A stretch of 64,000 bases of DNA, taken from Marinobacter nauticus. Lineage in GTDB: Bacteria; Pseudomonadota; Gammaproteobacteria; Enterobacterales; Shewanellaceae. Positions 46,830-55,449 of this stretch are shown in pieces. The DNA lies in assembly GCF_019801015.1 (NCBI RefSeq), contig NZ_JAHVJZ010000009.1, positions 124,001 through 188,000 of the forward strand, written 5' to 3'. The stretch's first letter is position 1. Each line of letters starts with the position of its first letter. A model generated the notes under the pieces. The model searched no databases, was not told the origin of the DNA, and saw nothing but the letters and a program-made list of their open reading frames with translations. The position numbers and the translations under genes are program-made.

Positions 46830-47855
46830 CTACCCGTGGGCAGGGTCGGGGCTCTGGGTCTCCCGGTACCGGCTGGGGGTGGTGTTAAACCAGCGCTGGA
46901 ACGCCCGGTTGAAGTTACTGGTGTCGCGAAAACCCAGATTCAGGGCAATGTTGGTGATGGGCTCACTGGAATGGCTGAGATACTGGATGCTCAGGGCACG
47001 CCGTTTTTCCTGCAGCAGCTGATTGAAGGTGACCCCCTCCTGTTTCAGCTTGCGGGCCAGGGTGCGGGGCGACAGTTGCAGGGAATGGGCCACCGATTCC
47101 AGCGTCGGCGCGCCCTCTTCCGCAGAGAATCGGATGGCGGCCCGGCAGCGCTGGCTCAGGCTCTCTGCCTGCATCTGTTGCAGGTATTCCACCACCGCCA
47201 GTTCATTGAGCTCTGCCATATGGGCGTCACCATGGACCGAGTCCAGTTGCAGCGCGTGGCGGTTCAGCCACAGGCAGTTCCGTGCCTGGGCAAAGCGGGT
47301 TGGCAGCGCGAAGTGAGTGAGCCACGGTGTCGCTGAGGTGGGGGTTGGGCGTTGCAGCCACACCTCCTCAAGCAGATTGGGCGCCTGCACCATCTCCATA
47401 CAGAACTTCTGAATCACCGCAAAGAAAGCGTCAATGGCCGCATCACTGATGGTCACCCCTTCACGGGCATCAATGGTGAATCCCAGCCTGTCCGGCTGCT
47501 CGGTCAGTGACAGGGTAACGGCATCGCTGATCAGCGCATGGTAATGGATGATCTTCTGCAGCGATTGTTCGATGTTCTGGCAGGTGACGGTCAGCATCCC
47601 CAGCGCCCGGAAGTGCATGGGATGGACATGAGCGGCGACGCCCAACCCAAAGGCGGGATTGCCGGAAGCGGCCACGGCGGCGTTCCAGAGCGCCGTCATC
47701 TTCTCAATGGCGATGCGCTCCGTTGGCGATTGCCGGATGCGCTCGTAATCCAGACCGGCCCGGGCAAAGACCGGCTCTGCGGCGACGCCTGAGGCATTCA
47801 GGGTGGCGCCAATGGCAACGGCCCAGGCGGCGAGAGTGGTGTAACTGCTGTCCAT
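46830..47855 (-). CDS. AraC-family transcriptional regulator
   Basis: 341 residues from the ATG at 47855; the open frame reaches further upstream without a good ribosome site. Residues 1-220 are the ligand-binding region of the OruR/ArgR-type AraC group (AHVHPMHFRALGMLTVTCQN). The C-terminal 100 residues hold two helix-turn-helices, with the family signature ITNIALNLGFRDTSNFNRAF. It lies directly upstream of the propeller-lipoprotein gene on the same strand and may regulate it or act elsewhere. It diverges from the MOSC gene. Confidence 0.87.
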   Translation of the reverse strand: MDSSYTTLAAWAVAIGATLNASGVAAEPVFARAGLDYERIRQSPTERIAIEKMTALWNAAVAASGNPAFGLGVAAHVHPMHFRALGMLTVTCQNIEQSLQKIIHYHALISDAVTLSLTEQPDRLGFTIDAREGVTISDAAIDAFFAVIQKFCMEMVQAPNLLEEVWLQRPTPTSATPWLTHFALPTRFAQARNCLWLNRHALQLDSVHGDAHMAELNELAVVEYLQQMQAESLSQRCRAAIRFSAEEGAPTLESVAHSLQLSPRTLARKLKQEGVTFNQLLQEKRRALSIQYLSHSSEPITNIALNLGFRDTSNFNRAFQRWFNTTPSRYRETQSPDPAHG

Positions 47856-47975
47856 GTGGGGTACTCGACTCCGAATCCTTTCGATGACGCTGTGGCAACT
47901 GGATACGACAATATCACGAGGCGTCCGCAAGTGGGTGTATGCTATGGCGATTTCCAACCGAAGCCAGAGAAACCC

Positions 47976-48821
47976 ATGATCATCACCGCGCTCACCATCT
48001 ATCCGGTCAAAGCCCTTGGGGGCATCTCACTGAGTCAGAGTACGCTGGGAGTGACGGGGCTGCCCTGGGACCGCCACTGGATGCTGGTGGATCAGGCCGG
48101 GCGCTTTGTCACCCAGCGTCAGTTGCCGCAGCTGGCGACCCTGACCCCGGCGCTGGATGCTGAGACGCTGGTGATTCGTCATCCGTCTCAGCCTCCCCTG
48201 TCCATCGCGCTCCGGCGGGAGCGGGATGCCCTGACGCCGGTCTCGCTCTGGCAAAGTGACGTGATGGCCTTTGATGAGGGGCCGGAGGCGTCCGAATGGC
48301 TGACCTCACTGCTGGGGCTGTACCGGGGTGCTCCGCTGCGCCTGGTGCGTTTTAACCGGCAGGAGCCGCGCCCTGTTAAGGCCAAGTATTTGGAAGAGGA
48401 AGAGTTTGCCCATACCGAGTTTGCGGATGGCTTTCCCTTCCTAGTGGCCAGTGAAGCGTCACTGGCGGCGCTCAACGACGCGTTGCGGGCCAAAGGCGAA
48501 TCGCCGGTGGGGATGGAGCGATTCCGGGCCAATATTGTGGTGGACCAGCTGGCGGAGCCATTCAGCGAATTGCAGGATCACCGTCTGAGCGGGCCCGGAT
48601 TTACCCTGGCAATCCGCAAACCCTGCCAACGCTGCCCGGTCATTACCGTGGATCAGGCCAAGGGCACCCGCCCCAACCCGAAAGAGCCGTTGCAAACCCT
48701 GATGGGCCTGAACCCGCTGGAGAAGAAAGGCGCGTTCTTTGGTGGCAATGCGATTCTGCTGGCGGGCGAGGGCGTGGCCATCTCAGTGGGCGACTCGCTG
48801 GAGGCTATCCCCGGCCGGTAA
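47976..48821 (+). CDS. MOSC domain protein, YcbX/mARC-like
   Basis: 281 residues from the ATG at 47976. The N-terminal MOSC beta-barrel domain opens with ALTIYPVKALGGISL and WDRHWMLVDQAGRFVTQR; the MOSC domain proper carries PCQRCPVITVDQ, whose first cysteine would ligate the molybdenum cofactor, and the RPNPKEPL loop. E. coli YcbX has an extra C-terminal ferredoxin domain; this protein stops before it, so electrons must come from a separate partner. Such enzymes reduce N-hydroxylated compounds. Confidence 0.87.
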   Translation: MIITALTIYPVKALGGISLSQSTLGVTGLPWDRHWMLVDQAGRFVTQRQLPQLATLTPALDAETLVIRHPSQPPLSIALRRERDALTPVSLWQSDVMAFDEGPEASEWLTSLLGLYRGAPLRLVRFNRQEPRPVKAKYLEEEEFAHTEFADGFPFLVASEASLAALNDALRAKGESPVGMERFRANIVVDQLAEPFSELQDHRLSGPGFTLAIRKPCQRCPVITVDQAKGTRPNPKEPLQTLMGLNPLEKKGAFFGGNAILLAGEGVAISVGDSLEAIPGR

Positions 48822-48905
48822 AACACCGGTTTCTTAACGCTCCCACAGGTTGGGCCATTCCTTGCTTGGCTACACTCATCCTATGCCCCGTTACGGAATC
48901 CATGG

Positions 48906-49751
48906 ATGGCCCAACTTTCTCAACCTCCTCTGCTGGTGGTCACCGATCTTGATGGCACCCTGCTGGACCACCACAGCTACGACTTTGCCCCTGCGCAGCC
49001 CGCCCTGACCCGGCTCAAACGGCTGTCGATTCCCCTTATCCTCAATACCAGCAAGACCGCCGCTGAGCTGGCCCCCCTGCGCGAGCAGTTGGGCAGCGAC
49101 GCGCCCTTTGTCGTGGAAAACGGTGCGGCGTTGTTGTGGACCGACGACGTCTGGCCCGCCTGCGCGGAACCTCTGGGCGCCATGATGGGGCATCGGATGC
49201 AACCTTTTGGGGCAACCCGGGCGGAGATCCTTTCGGCGCTGGCGCAGATCCAGCGCGACACCGGCCTGAATCCGGAAGGCTTTGCCGACTGGGATGTGCC
49301 GACGCTGATGCGCCACACCGGGCTGGACGCGGTGAGCGCACAACAGGCGCTGGAACGCCACTTCTCCGAACCGTTGCTGTGGCAGGGCAGTGACCCTGAG
49401 CTGAAAAAGCTGGCGCGGGCCCTGCGGAGTTACGGGCTGAGACTGCTGCGCGGCGGGCGCTTTGTTCATGCCGTTGGCAACAGCGACAAAGGGCGCTGTC
49501 TGGCGCCCCTGAAACGGGCCTATCAGCGTCAGTGGGGCCGCGAGCCCCGGGTGATTGCCCTGGGGGACGGCGACAACGATGTGGCGATGCTGGAGCTGGC
49601 GGATCACCCGGTGGTGGTGCGCTCGCCAGTCAATCCACCGCCCCGGCTCAGTGCCGCTTGCCGCCCCCGCGCGTTGTATACCGAGGCCTGTGGCCCCGAG
49701 GGCTGGAACCAGGCGATTCACCATCTGCTGGACCACTACCGCCTGCCCTGA
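48906..49751 (+). CDS. Mannosyl-/glucosyl-3-phosphoglycerate phosphatase (HAD superfamily)
   Basis: 281 residues of HAD subfamily IIB. The catalytic aspartates are Asp14 and Asp16 in VVTDLDGTLLD, the Thr/Ser motif is ILNTSKT, and the metal motif is LGDGDNDVAML. The sequence is of the mannosyl-3-phosphoglycerate phosphatase (YedP) type. Because the next gene encodes glucosyl-3-phosphoglycerate synthase and no mannosyl synthase is present, the likely job here is dephosphorylating glucosyl-3-phosphoglycerate to glucosylglycerate. It begins the three-gene module. Confidence 0.85.
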   Translation: MAQLSQPPLLVVTDLDGTLLDHHSYDFAPAQPALTRLKRLSIPLILNTSKTAAELAPLREQLGSDAPFVVENGAALLWTDDVWPACAEPLGAMMGHRMQPFGATRAEILSALAQIQRDTGLNPEGFADWDVPTLMRHTGLDAVSAQQALERHFSEPLLWQGSDPELKKLARALRSYGLRLLRGGRFVHAVGNSDKGRCLAPLKRAYQRQWGREPRVIALGDGDNDVAMLELADHPVVVRSPVNPPPRLSAACRPRALYTEACGPEGWNQAIHHLLDHYRLP

Positions 49752-49843
49752 ACAGCAGGCTGGCATCCGGATTGCTAAGCTTCGGTAAGCATCGGCAGCG
49801 AATCAGTCAGGACCTTGATAAGCAAAGGCAAAGGGAGAGGCGT

Positions 49844-51070
49844 ATGGGCGATTTCCACCAGAACGGCATCATCACCACACTGCATAATCTGACCGACCGT
49901 CCGATTGAGGAGATGGAGATAGAGCTGACCCAGTTCAGCCGTCAGAGGCCAATGGCACTGGTGCTGCCGTCGCTGTACAGCGAGCTGTCCGGCCCGGCGC
50001 TGGACAACATCGTGGAGGAGCTGACCCAGGTCCCCTATCTGTCGGAAGTGGTGATTGGGCTGGACCGGGCCGACCGCGCTGAATACGAGCACGCGCTGGC
50101 GTTCTTCGACCGGTTGCCGCACACCCACCGGGTACTGTGGAACGACGGCCCCCGACTTCGGGCCATCGATGCGAAATTGCGTGCCCAGGGGCTGGCGCCC
50201 ACCGAGATGGGGAAAGGGCGTAATGTCTGGTACTGCCTGGGCTACGTGCTGGCCCGTGGCCGGGCGGAAGCGGTGGCGCTGCACGATTGCGACATTGTCA
50301 CCTACGATCGCAGCATGCTGGCCAGGCTGATCCATCCGGTGGCCAATCCCACCTTCAACTACGAGTTCTGCAAAGGCTATTACGCCCGCGTGGCCGATGG
50401 CCGGTTAAATGGCCGGGTAACCCGGTTACTGGTGACGCCGCTGCTGCGCTCACTGAAGAAGATTTTTGGTCCGCTCGACTACCTGGAGTTCCTTGACTCG
50501 TTCCGTTACCCCCTGGCGGGGGAGTTTTCCTTCCGCATCGATGTGATCAACGACATTCGCATCCCCAGTGACTGGGGTCTGGAGATCGGGGTGCTGTCGG
50601 AGATGAAGCGCAATTACGCCACCAACCGGCTGTGTCAGGTCGACATCGCCGACCGTTACGACCACAAGCACCAGGCTCTCTCCAAAGACAACGACGATGG
50701 CGGGCTGTCCAAAATGTCCATCGACATCAGCAAAGCGATCTTCCGAAAACTGGCCACCAACGGCGTGGTGTTCTCCTCCGAAACCTTCCGCTCCATCAAG
50801 GCCACCTACTACCGTATCGCCCTCGACTTCATCGAAACCTACCGCAATGACGCGGTGATCAACGGCCTGGATTTCGACGTCCATTGTGAGGAGGAGTCGG
50901 TGGAACTGTTTGCTGAAAACGTCCTGAAAGCCGGGCTGCACTTCCTGGAAAATCCCAAGGAGAAGCCCTTTATCCCAAGCTGGAGCCGGGTGCGCAGCGC
51001 CATTCCCGATATCTTTGAGCAGTTGGTGGATGCGGTGGAAGCGGACCATCGGGAATTTACGGGGCGCTGA
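49844..51070 (+). CDS. gpgS: Glucosyl-3-phosphoglycerate synthase
   Basis: 408 residues from the ATG at 49844, with AAGGGAGAGG upstream; the open frame extends back into the phosphatase gene but that part is not conserved. GT-A fold glycosyltransferase: VLPSLYSEL at the start, MGKGRNVWYCLGYVL, and the metal motif HDCDIVTY. It joins glucose from an NDP-glucose donor to 3-phosphoglycerate. The product is dephosphorylated by the upstream HAD enzyme. Glucosylglycerate is a negatively charged compatible solute made under salt or nitrogen stress in other bacteria. Confidence 0.9.
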   Translation: MGDFHQNGIITTLHNLTDRPIEEMEIELTQFSRQRPMALVLPSLYSELSGPALDNIVEELTQVPYLSEVVIGLDRADRAEYEHALAFFDRLPHTHRVLWNDGPRLRAIDAKLRAQGLAPTEMGKGRNVWYCLGYVLARGRAEAVALHDCDIVTYDRSMLARLIHPVANPTFNYEFCKGYYARVADGRLNGRVTRLLVTPLLRSLKKIFGPLDYLEFLDSFRYPLAGEFSFRIDVINDIRIPSDWGLEIGVLSEMKRNYATNRLCQVDIADRYDHKHQALSKDNDDGGLSKMSIDISKAIFRKLATNGVVFSSETFRSIKATYYRIALDFIETYRNDAVINGLDFDVHCEEESVELFAENVLKAGLHFLENPKEKPFIPSWSRVRSAIPDIFEQLVDAVEADHREFTGR

Positions 51071-51071
51071 G

Positions 51072-52823
51072 ATGGTGCACACCACACTGGAGGAGTTGCA
51101 GCAGCGGGTCGAGGAGCATCTTCGCCTGATCTACCCGGATCAGGATGCCCCTTCACTGGCCCGGGAACTGATCGCCGCCATCGGTGCCGAGGGGCACTGC
51201 GCCATGCCCCGGCCCCGGTCCGAGCCCTGGGATGAAAGCGACCTGTTCGTGATCACCTACGGCGACACCCTGAAACGGGACGGCGAGCCGCCGCTGCATA
51301 CCCTCAAGGATTTTCTGGGCCGCTACCTGGCCCACGTCGCCACCGGGGTGCACATTCTGCCGTTTTTTCCCTACAGCTCGGATGATGGCTTTTCGGTGAT
51401 TGATTATGCCCGGGTCAACCCCTCGCTGGGGCAGTGGCAGGACATCCGGGCCATCGCTGCTGACACCCGCCTGATGGCAGATCTGGTGATCAACCACTGC
51501 TCCAGTCGCAGTCGCTGGTTCGAACAGTTCAAGGCGGCGCAAGCCCCGGGCAGGGACTACTTTATCAGCGCCGAGCCCGCCGAGGATTACCATCAGGTGG
51601 TGCGGCCCCGCACCAGCGACCTGCTGCGGCCGGTGGAGACCGCCGAAGGCAGGAAACACGTCTGGTGCACCTTCAGCCACGACCAGATCGATCTGAACTT
51701 TGCCAATCCTGCGGTGCTGGTGGAGATGGTGCGCATTATCCAGCTCTATCTCAGCCAGGGGGTGACGGTGTTCCGGCTCGATGCCGTGGCGTTTCTCTGG
51801 AAGCGGCTGGGCACCCCCTGCCTCAATCTGCCGGAGACCCACGAGATTGTGCGACTGTTGCGCACTCTGGTGAGCTTTTATGACCCCCGTATCCTGCTGA
51901 TCACCGAAACCAATATCCCCAACCGGGAGAATCTGGCTTACTTCGGTAACGGCAATGAAGCGCACGCCATCTACAACTTTTCGCTGCCACCGCTGCTGCT
52001 GCACACGCTGCTGACCGGCGATTGCAACGCCCTGAAGCTGTGGCAGATGAGCATGCCACCGGCGCAGATGGGGACCACCTATCTCAACTTTATCGCGTCC
52101 CACGATGGCATCGGCCTGCGGCCGGTGGAGGGGTTACTGGAGGAGAAGCAGATCGCGGCGATCGCCACCACCATGGAGGTGTTTGGTGGCCGCATCTCCT
52201 GGCGCAGTCTGGGGCAGGGAGGATTGCGTCCCTATGAGATCAATATCGCCCTGTATGACGCCATGAAAGGGACGCTCAACGGCCCGGATCAGCATCAGCG
52301 AGCCCGTTTTCTCTGTGCTCACGCCATCATGCTCTCTCTGGAAGGGCTGCCCGCCATCTATCTGCACAGCTTTCTGGGGACCGAAAACGACCACGACAAA
52401 GTGGCCCACACCGGCAACAACCGCAGCATCAATCGCCACAGTTGGGATGCGGACGCGCTGGAGCGACTGCTGGAGTCGGTGGAGAGCCATCATCACCAGG
52501 TGTTCGTGGGCTTGTGCCAACTGGTTCGTCTGCGTCAGCAACAGGCGGCGTTCCACCCCGGTGCCACCCAGTTTGTGCTGCACCTGGGGGATGAACTGTT
52601 CGGGGTATGGCGGCAAAGCCGGATGCGGGATCAAAGCGTCTTTGCCGTGGCCAATGTCACCGACCGTCCGCAGACCCTGCGGCTGGCCAGTCTGAATCTG
52701 ATCGGCACCCAGCTGTGGTGGGATCTGCTCAGTGGCGAGGACCACCCGGACCTGCACGGCGAGATAGCGCTGGCACCCTACCAGAGTGTCTGGTTGACCA
52801 ACCGTATTCGTGATGTCGAGTGA
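51072..52823 (+). CDS. GH13 glucosylglycerate phosphorylase (sucrose-phosphorylase family)
   Basis: 583 residues from the ATG at 51072, one base after the gpgS stop. GH13 subfamily 18: nucleophile Asp237 in FRLDAVAFLWK, acid/base Glu279 in LLITETNIP, and transition-state Asp345 in ASHDGIGLRP, plus the HILPFFPYSSDDGFSV region. Sucrose phosphorylase and glucosylglycerate phosphorylase share these motifs; E. coli YcjM is an example of the latter. The neighbours that make glucosylglycerate favour that substrate, giving glucose 1-phosphate and glycerate. The ribosome site is poor, so translation probably depends on gpgS. Confidence 0.85.
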   Translation: MVHTTLEELQQRVEEHLRLIYPDQDAPSLARELIAAIGAEGHCAMPRPRSEPWDESDLFVITYGDTLKRDGEPPLHTLKDFLGRYLAHVATGVHILPFFPYSSDDGFSVIDYARVNPSLGQWQDIRAIAADTRLMADLVINHCSSRSRWFEQFKAAQAPGRDYFISAEPAEDYHQVVRPRTSDLLRPVETAEGRKHVWCTFSHDQIDLNFANPAVLVEMVRIIQLYLSQGVTVFRLDAVAFLWKRLGTPCLNLPETHEIVRLLRTLVSFYDPRILLITETNIPNRENLAYFGNGNEAHAIYNFSLPPLLLHTLLTGDCNALKLWQMSMPPAQMGTTYLNFIASHDGIGLRPVEGLLEEKQIAAIATTMEVFGGRISWRSLGQGGLRPYEINIALYDAMKGTLNGPDQHQRARFLCAHAIMLSLEGLPAIYLHSFLGTENDHDKVAHTGNNRSINRHSWDADALERLLESVESHHHQVFVGLCQLVRLRQQQAAFHPGATQFVLHLGDELFGVWRQSRMRDQSVFAVANVTDRPQTLRLASLNLIGTQLWWDLLSGEDHPDLHGEIALAPYQSVWLTNRIRDVE

Positions 52824-53278
52824 ATATGCCAGAAGGCCGGGTGTGCGTCGCTGAAAGTGAAGTGAGCCCCCGGTGAATCGAACGCGTTCTTTTGCAGGGA
52901 ATAATGACCGGTTACCGGGGGCTCAAATTGGGCTCAGAAGTGGCGTGATGTCGGTATGGTAAGACGCTGAAGGAGCCCGGATTTATCGGGCCTGCCCTCA
53001 ACACATCGGCAAAACCGTTTTCATAAACCGACCCTGGAAAAGTGGAACCGCTTTGTGTTGCAACTTTCAGAATTTGAACCGTAAAAACCAACTTAGAACA
53101 AAATGATTGAGCGTCAAAGCTTGGTTGGGCGAGGAAATTTTGAGGAGAGGGCAAAAAGAACAGGAGTCACGGCATTGGCAACTCCCGCTTCATGCATTTA
53201 ACAGTTTGATTTTAAACAGGTGATTTAATTTTTCGTTCATTTCTGAATAAGAAATAAAAAACACTGATATTTGCCCCT
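52824..53278. other. 455-bp gene-free stretch, AT-richer than its surroundings
   Basis: No protein gene with a ribosome site or family resemblance was found here, on either strand. The left end holds a perfect 12-bp inverted repeat (52863-52925), then a small GCCCG/CGGGC hairpin at 52975-52991. The last 200 bases become clearly AT-rich, with runs such as ATTTTTCGTT and AAATAAAAAA. An 80-codon open frame on the minus strand (52912-53154) has no convincing start. It could hold a small RNA, an old mobile-element scar, or a promoter acting rightwards. Confidence 0.5.
52863..52925. repeat. Perfect 12-bp inverted repeat, 39-base spacer
   Basis: TGAGCCCCCGGT (52863-52874) is exactly complementary to ACCGGGGGCTCA (52914-52925). 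The spacer contains the palindrome AACGCGTT (52881-52888). There is no T-run after the right arm, so a simple terminator is unlikely. Confidence 0.75.
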
Positions 53279-53959
53279 TCAGGGCTGATTTTCAGGGAGA
53301 AGATCAATAAAACTGGCCAACTCCTGAACAAGAGGTTCGCCGACCCGGATTTTTACGGGATTTCGGAACATCGGGCCGTCCCATGCAAAAGTGTGAAACT
53401 CGCCACGTTCGCCGCAGGGGTCGATCGACGGTGGCAGGTCGCTCAGCAACGCCCCATCAAACGAGCGGCCCAAAAACCCGGTGCCCAACTTGTCGTTCTG
53501 AACGCAGCTAAGGCGGGCTTTCAGTCCGGCCGAAATCATGGTGTGCGCCAGTTCGGTGGTGTCCAGCCCCCATAAGGGAAACAGCGGTTTCAGTCCGGTG
53601 CCTTCCAGCGTCTGAATGCGGTAGTCCCGCACATCCTCGAGAAACAGGTCGCCAAAGGCGATCGCCTCCACTCCCATTGCCGCGGCCCGCTGGTGGAACT
53701 CCGCCATACAGCGCTGGTAATCCTCATTGCTGCAGGGAAAGGGCAGGTCAATCTGGTAGAGCGGCAACCCCACGCTGTCAGCCTGAGCCTCCAGCAGCGC
53801 CTGACGGACACCGTGGATCGCCACTCGCCCGGCCTGCGCGTTAACGGTGGTGAGCAGTCCTACGACTTCAATACCGGGGTTCTGGCTAAGGGTGTGCAGC
53901 GCCCAGGCGCTGTCTTTGCCGCTGCTCCAGGACAGCAGGGTTTTGATTGGTGGGGTCAT
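53279..53959 (-). CDS. Dph6-related PP-loop ATP pyrophosphatase
   Basis: 226 residues. The PP-loop is LLSWSSGKDSAWAL (residues 8-21), and DPCGERGEFHTF near the C-terminus is the signature of the MJ0570/diphthine-ammonia ligase-related family. In eukaryotes and archaea Dph6 makes diphthamide; bacteria lack diphthamide, so the substrate here must differ and is unknown. It follows the hyp operon in the same direction but is separated by a terminator, so it is probably not part of hydrogenase maturation. Confidence 0.85.
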   Translation of the reverse strand: MTPPIKTLLSWSSGKDSAWALHTLSQNPGIEVVGLLTTVNAQAGRVAIHGVRQALLEAQADSVGLPLYQIDLPFPCSNEDYQRCMAEFHQRAAAMGVEAIAFGDLFLEDVRDYRIQTLEGTGLKPLFPLWGLDTTELAHTMISAGLKARLSCVQNDKLGTGFLGRSFDGALLSDLPPSIDPCGERGEFHTFAWDGPMFRNPVKIRVGEPLVQELASFIDLLPENQP

Positions 53960-54025
53960 GGTGGCGGCCGCAAAATAAGGGTAGGGGCATGGTAGAGAGA
54001 ATTCGGGCCGGAACCAAGAGCAGGG

Positions 54026-54060
54026 AAAACAAGCCGGCCTTCAGGCTGAAGGCCGGTTTT
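54026..54060. terminator. Terminator of the hydrogenase maturation operon
   Basis: CCGGCCTTCA/TGAAGGCCGG, a perfect 10-bp stem with GGC loop (54034-54056). On the minus strand it is followed by GCTTGTTTT, and on the plus strand by TTTT. It lies 14 bases after the hypD stop. Confidence 0.88.
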
Positions 54061-54073
54061 GCTGAGTTTGTGA

Positions 54074-55174
54074 TCAGCGGTACTGGAAGTACGCCGCGCA
54101 GGCCCCTTCGCTGGAGACCATCAGTGCCCCCACCGGCGATTGCGGGGTGCAGCGTCCGCCAAACAGGGGGCAATCCCCCGGCTTCATCTGACCTCGCAAC
54201 ACCTGAGCGCAGCCGCAGCCTTCCGGCTCGGCGACCTGGGTGGCTTTGAGGCCGAACCGGCGCTCGGCGTCGAAAGCGGCGAACGACTCGCTCAGCATCA
54301 GGCCGGATTCATCGATCGCCCCCAATCCGCGCCAGTCACTTTGTGGGGCCAGGGTGAACACTTCCGACATGGCGCGCTGAGCGACGGCATTGCCAGCGCT
54401 CTGCACCGCCCGGGTGTAGGCGTTTTCTACCGAGCAGCGGCCTTCGGCGATCTGTTCCACCACACCCAGCAACGCGGTCAGGAAGTCGATGGGTTCAAAG
54501 CCGGCGATCACCACCGGTTTGCGGTATTCGTCGACAATAAACTGGTAGGGGGACTGGCCCACCACCATGGAGACGTGGCCCGGGGCCACCAGGCCATCGA
54601 GTCGCACGCCGGGATCGTCCAGGATCGCCTTCAGCGGTGGGCCGATGGTGATGTGATGACAGAGTACCGAAAAATTTTCGATCTGCTGCTGACGGGCCTG
54701 CATCAGAGTGATGGCGGTGGCCGGCGCGGTGGTTTCAAAGCCGATGGCGAAAAAGATCACCTGACGATCGGGGTTTTGCTGTGCCAGTGCCAGCGCATCC
54801 AGGGGCGAATAAACGATGCGGACATCGGCGCCCTGAGCTTTGGCATCCAGCAGCGAGCCCAACTGACCGGGCACCCGTACCGCATCGCCGTAGCTGCACA
54901 AAATGGTGCCGCTCTGCTGCGCCAGGGTAATGGCGTCGTCGATGCGTCCTCGTGGCAATACGCACACCGGACAGCCAGGGCCATGGACAAACTCAATCCC
55001 TTCCGGCAGCAGTTTATCCAGACCAAAGCGGAAAATGGCGTGGGTGTGGCCACCGCACACTTCCATGATCTGCAACGGCAGCCGGGCCGGGTCCACCCGC
55101 TCCACCACTTTGCCGATTTCGCTGATCAGACGCTTTACCGCCTCGGGATCGCGAAACTCGTCCATAAACTTCAT
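54074..55174 (-). CDS. hypD: Hydrogenase maturation protein HypD
   Basis: 366 residues. It has the invariant cysteines of HypD: VCGGHTHA, the GPGCPVCVLPRG motif, and the C-terminal cysteine set EGCGCAQVLRG...GDCPLFGGRC that holds the [4Fe-4S] cluster. HypD is the scaffold on which, with HypC, the Fe(CN)2CO unit of [NiFe]-hydrogenase is built. Its start overlaps hypC by four bases. It is the last gene of the operon; the hypE gene that usually follows is missing here. Confidence 0.95.
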   Translation of the reverse strand: MKFMDEFRDPEAVKRLISEIGKVVERVDPARLPLQIMEVCGGHTHAIFRFGLDKLLPEGIEFVHGPGCPVCVLPRGRIDDAITLAQQSGTILCSYGDAVRVPGQLGSLLDAKAQGADVRIVYSPLDALALAQQNPDRQVIFFAIGFETTAPATAITLMQARQQQIENFSVLCHHITIGPPLKAILDDPGVRLDGLVAPGHVSMVVGQSPYQFIVDEYRKPVVIAGFEPIDFLTALLGVVEQIAEGRCSVENAYTRAVQSAGNAVAQRAMSEVFTLAPQSDWRGLGAIDESGLMLSESFAAFDAERRFGLKATQVAEPEGCGCAQVLRGQMKPGDCPLFGGRCTPQSPVGALMVSSEGACAAYFQYR

Positions 55175-55449
55175 TGCGTGCCTCCCAGGCCGGTAAAGTC
55201 GGCCATCTCATGCTCTGCGGCGCCCATCGCGGCCAGGGCATCCAGGGTTTGCTGGGCCGCTTCTTCCGACAGCAGCGCCATGGCGAAACCAACGTGGATC
55301 AGCGCCCACTGGCCAATCAGGGTTTGCGGGTCCTCGGGCCAGACGCAGCTGGCGTTGACCTCACGCAGGACGCCACTGAGGGAAACACTGACCCGTTGAC
55401 TGGCCTCATCGACGATGGCGTCAATTCGGGCGGGGACACCTAAGCACAT
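55171..55449 (-). CDS. hypC: Hydrogenase assembly chaperone HypC
   Basis: 92 residues with the essential N-terminal MCLGVPARI, whose Cys2 carries the iron unit, and the [10 protein letters not shown] beta-barrel motif. It overlaps hypB by ten bases and hypD by four. It binds HypD and the hydrogenase large-subunit precursor. A second, more divergent HypC-type protein is encoded upstream in the same cluster. Confidence 0.94.
   Translation of the reverse strand: MCLGVPARIDAIVDEASQRVSVSLSGVLREVNASCVWPEDPQTLIGQWALIHVGFAMALLSEEAAQQTLDALAAMGAAEHEMADFTGLGGTQ

Noticed and set aside
52863-52925. Possible tRNA or tmRNA 3' end on the minus strand
   Set aside because: The GTTCGATT T-loop word is there, but the flanking bases do not pair, and the 63-base hairpin has no anticodon or D-arm.
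52912-53154. 80-codon minus-strand open frame in the gene-free stretch
   Set aside because: No ribosome site, no motif, and it crosses the inverted-repeat arm. I considered a transposase remnant but could not match it to any family.
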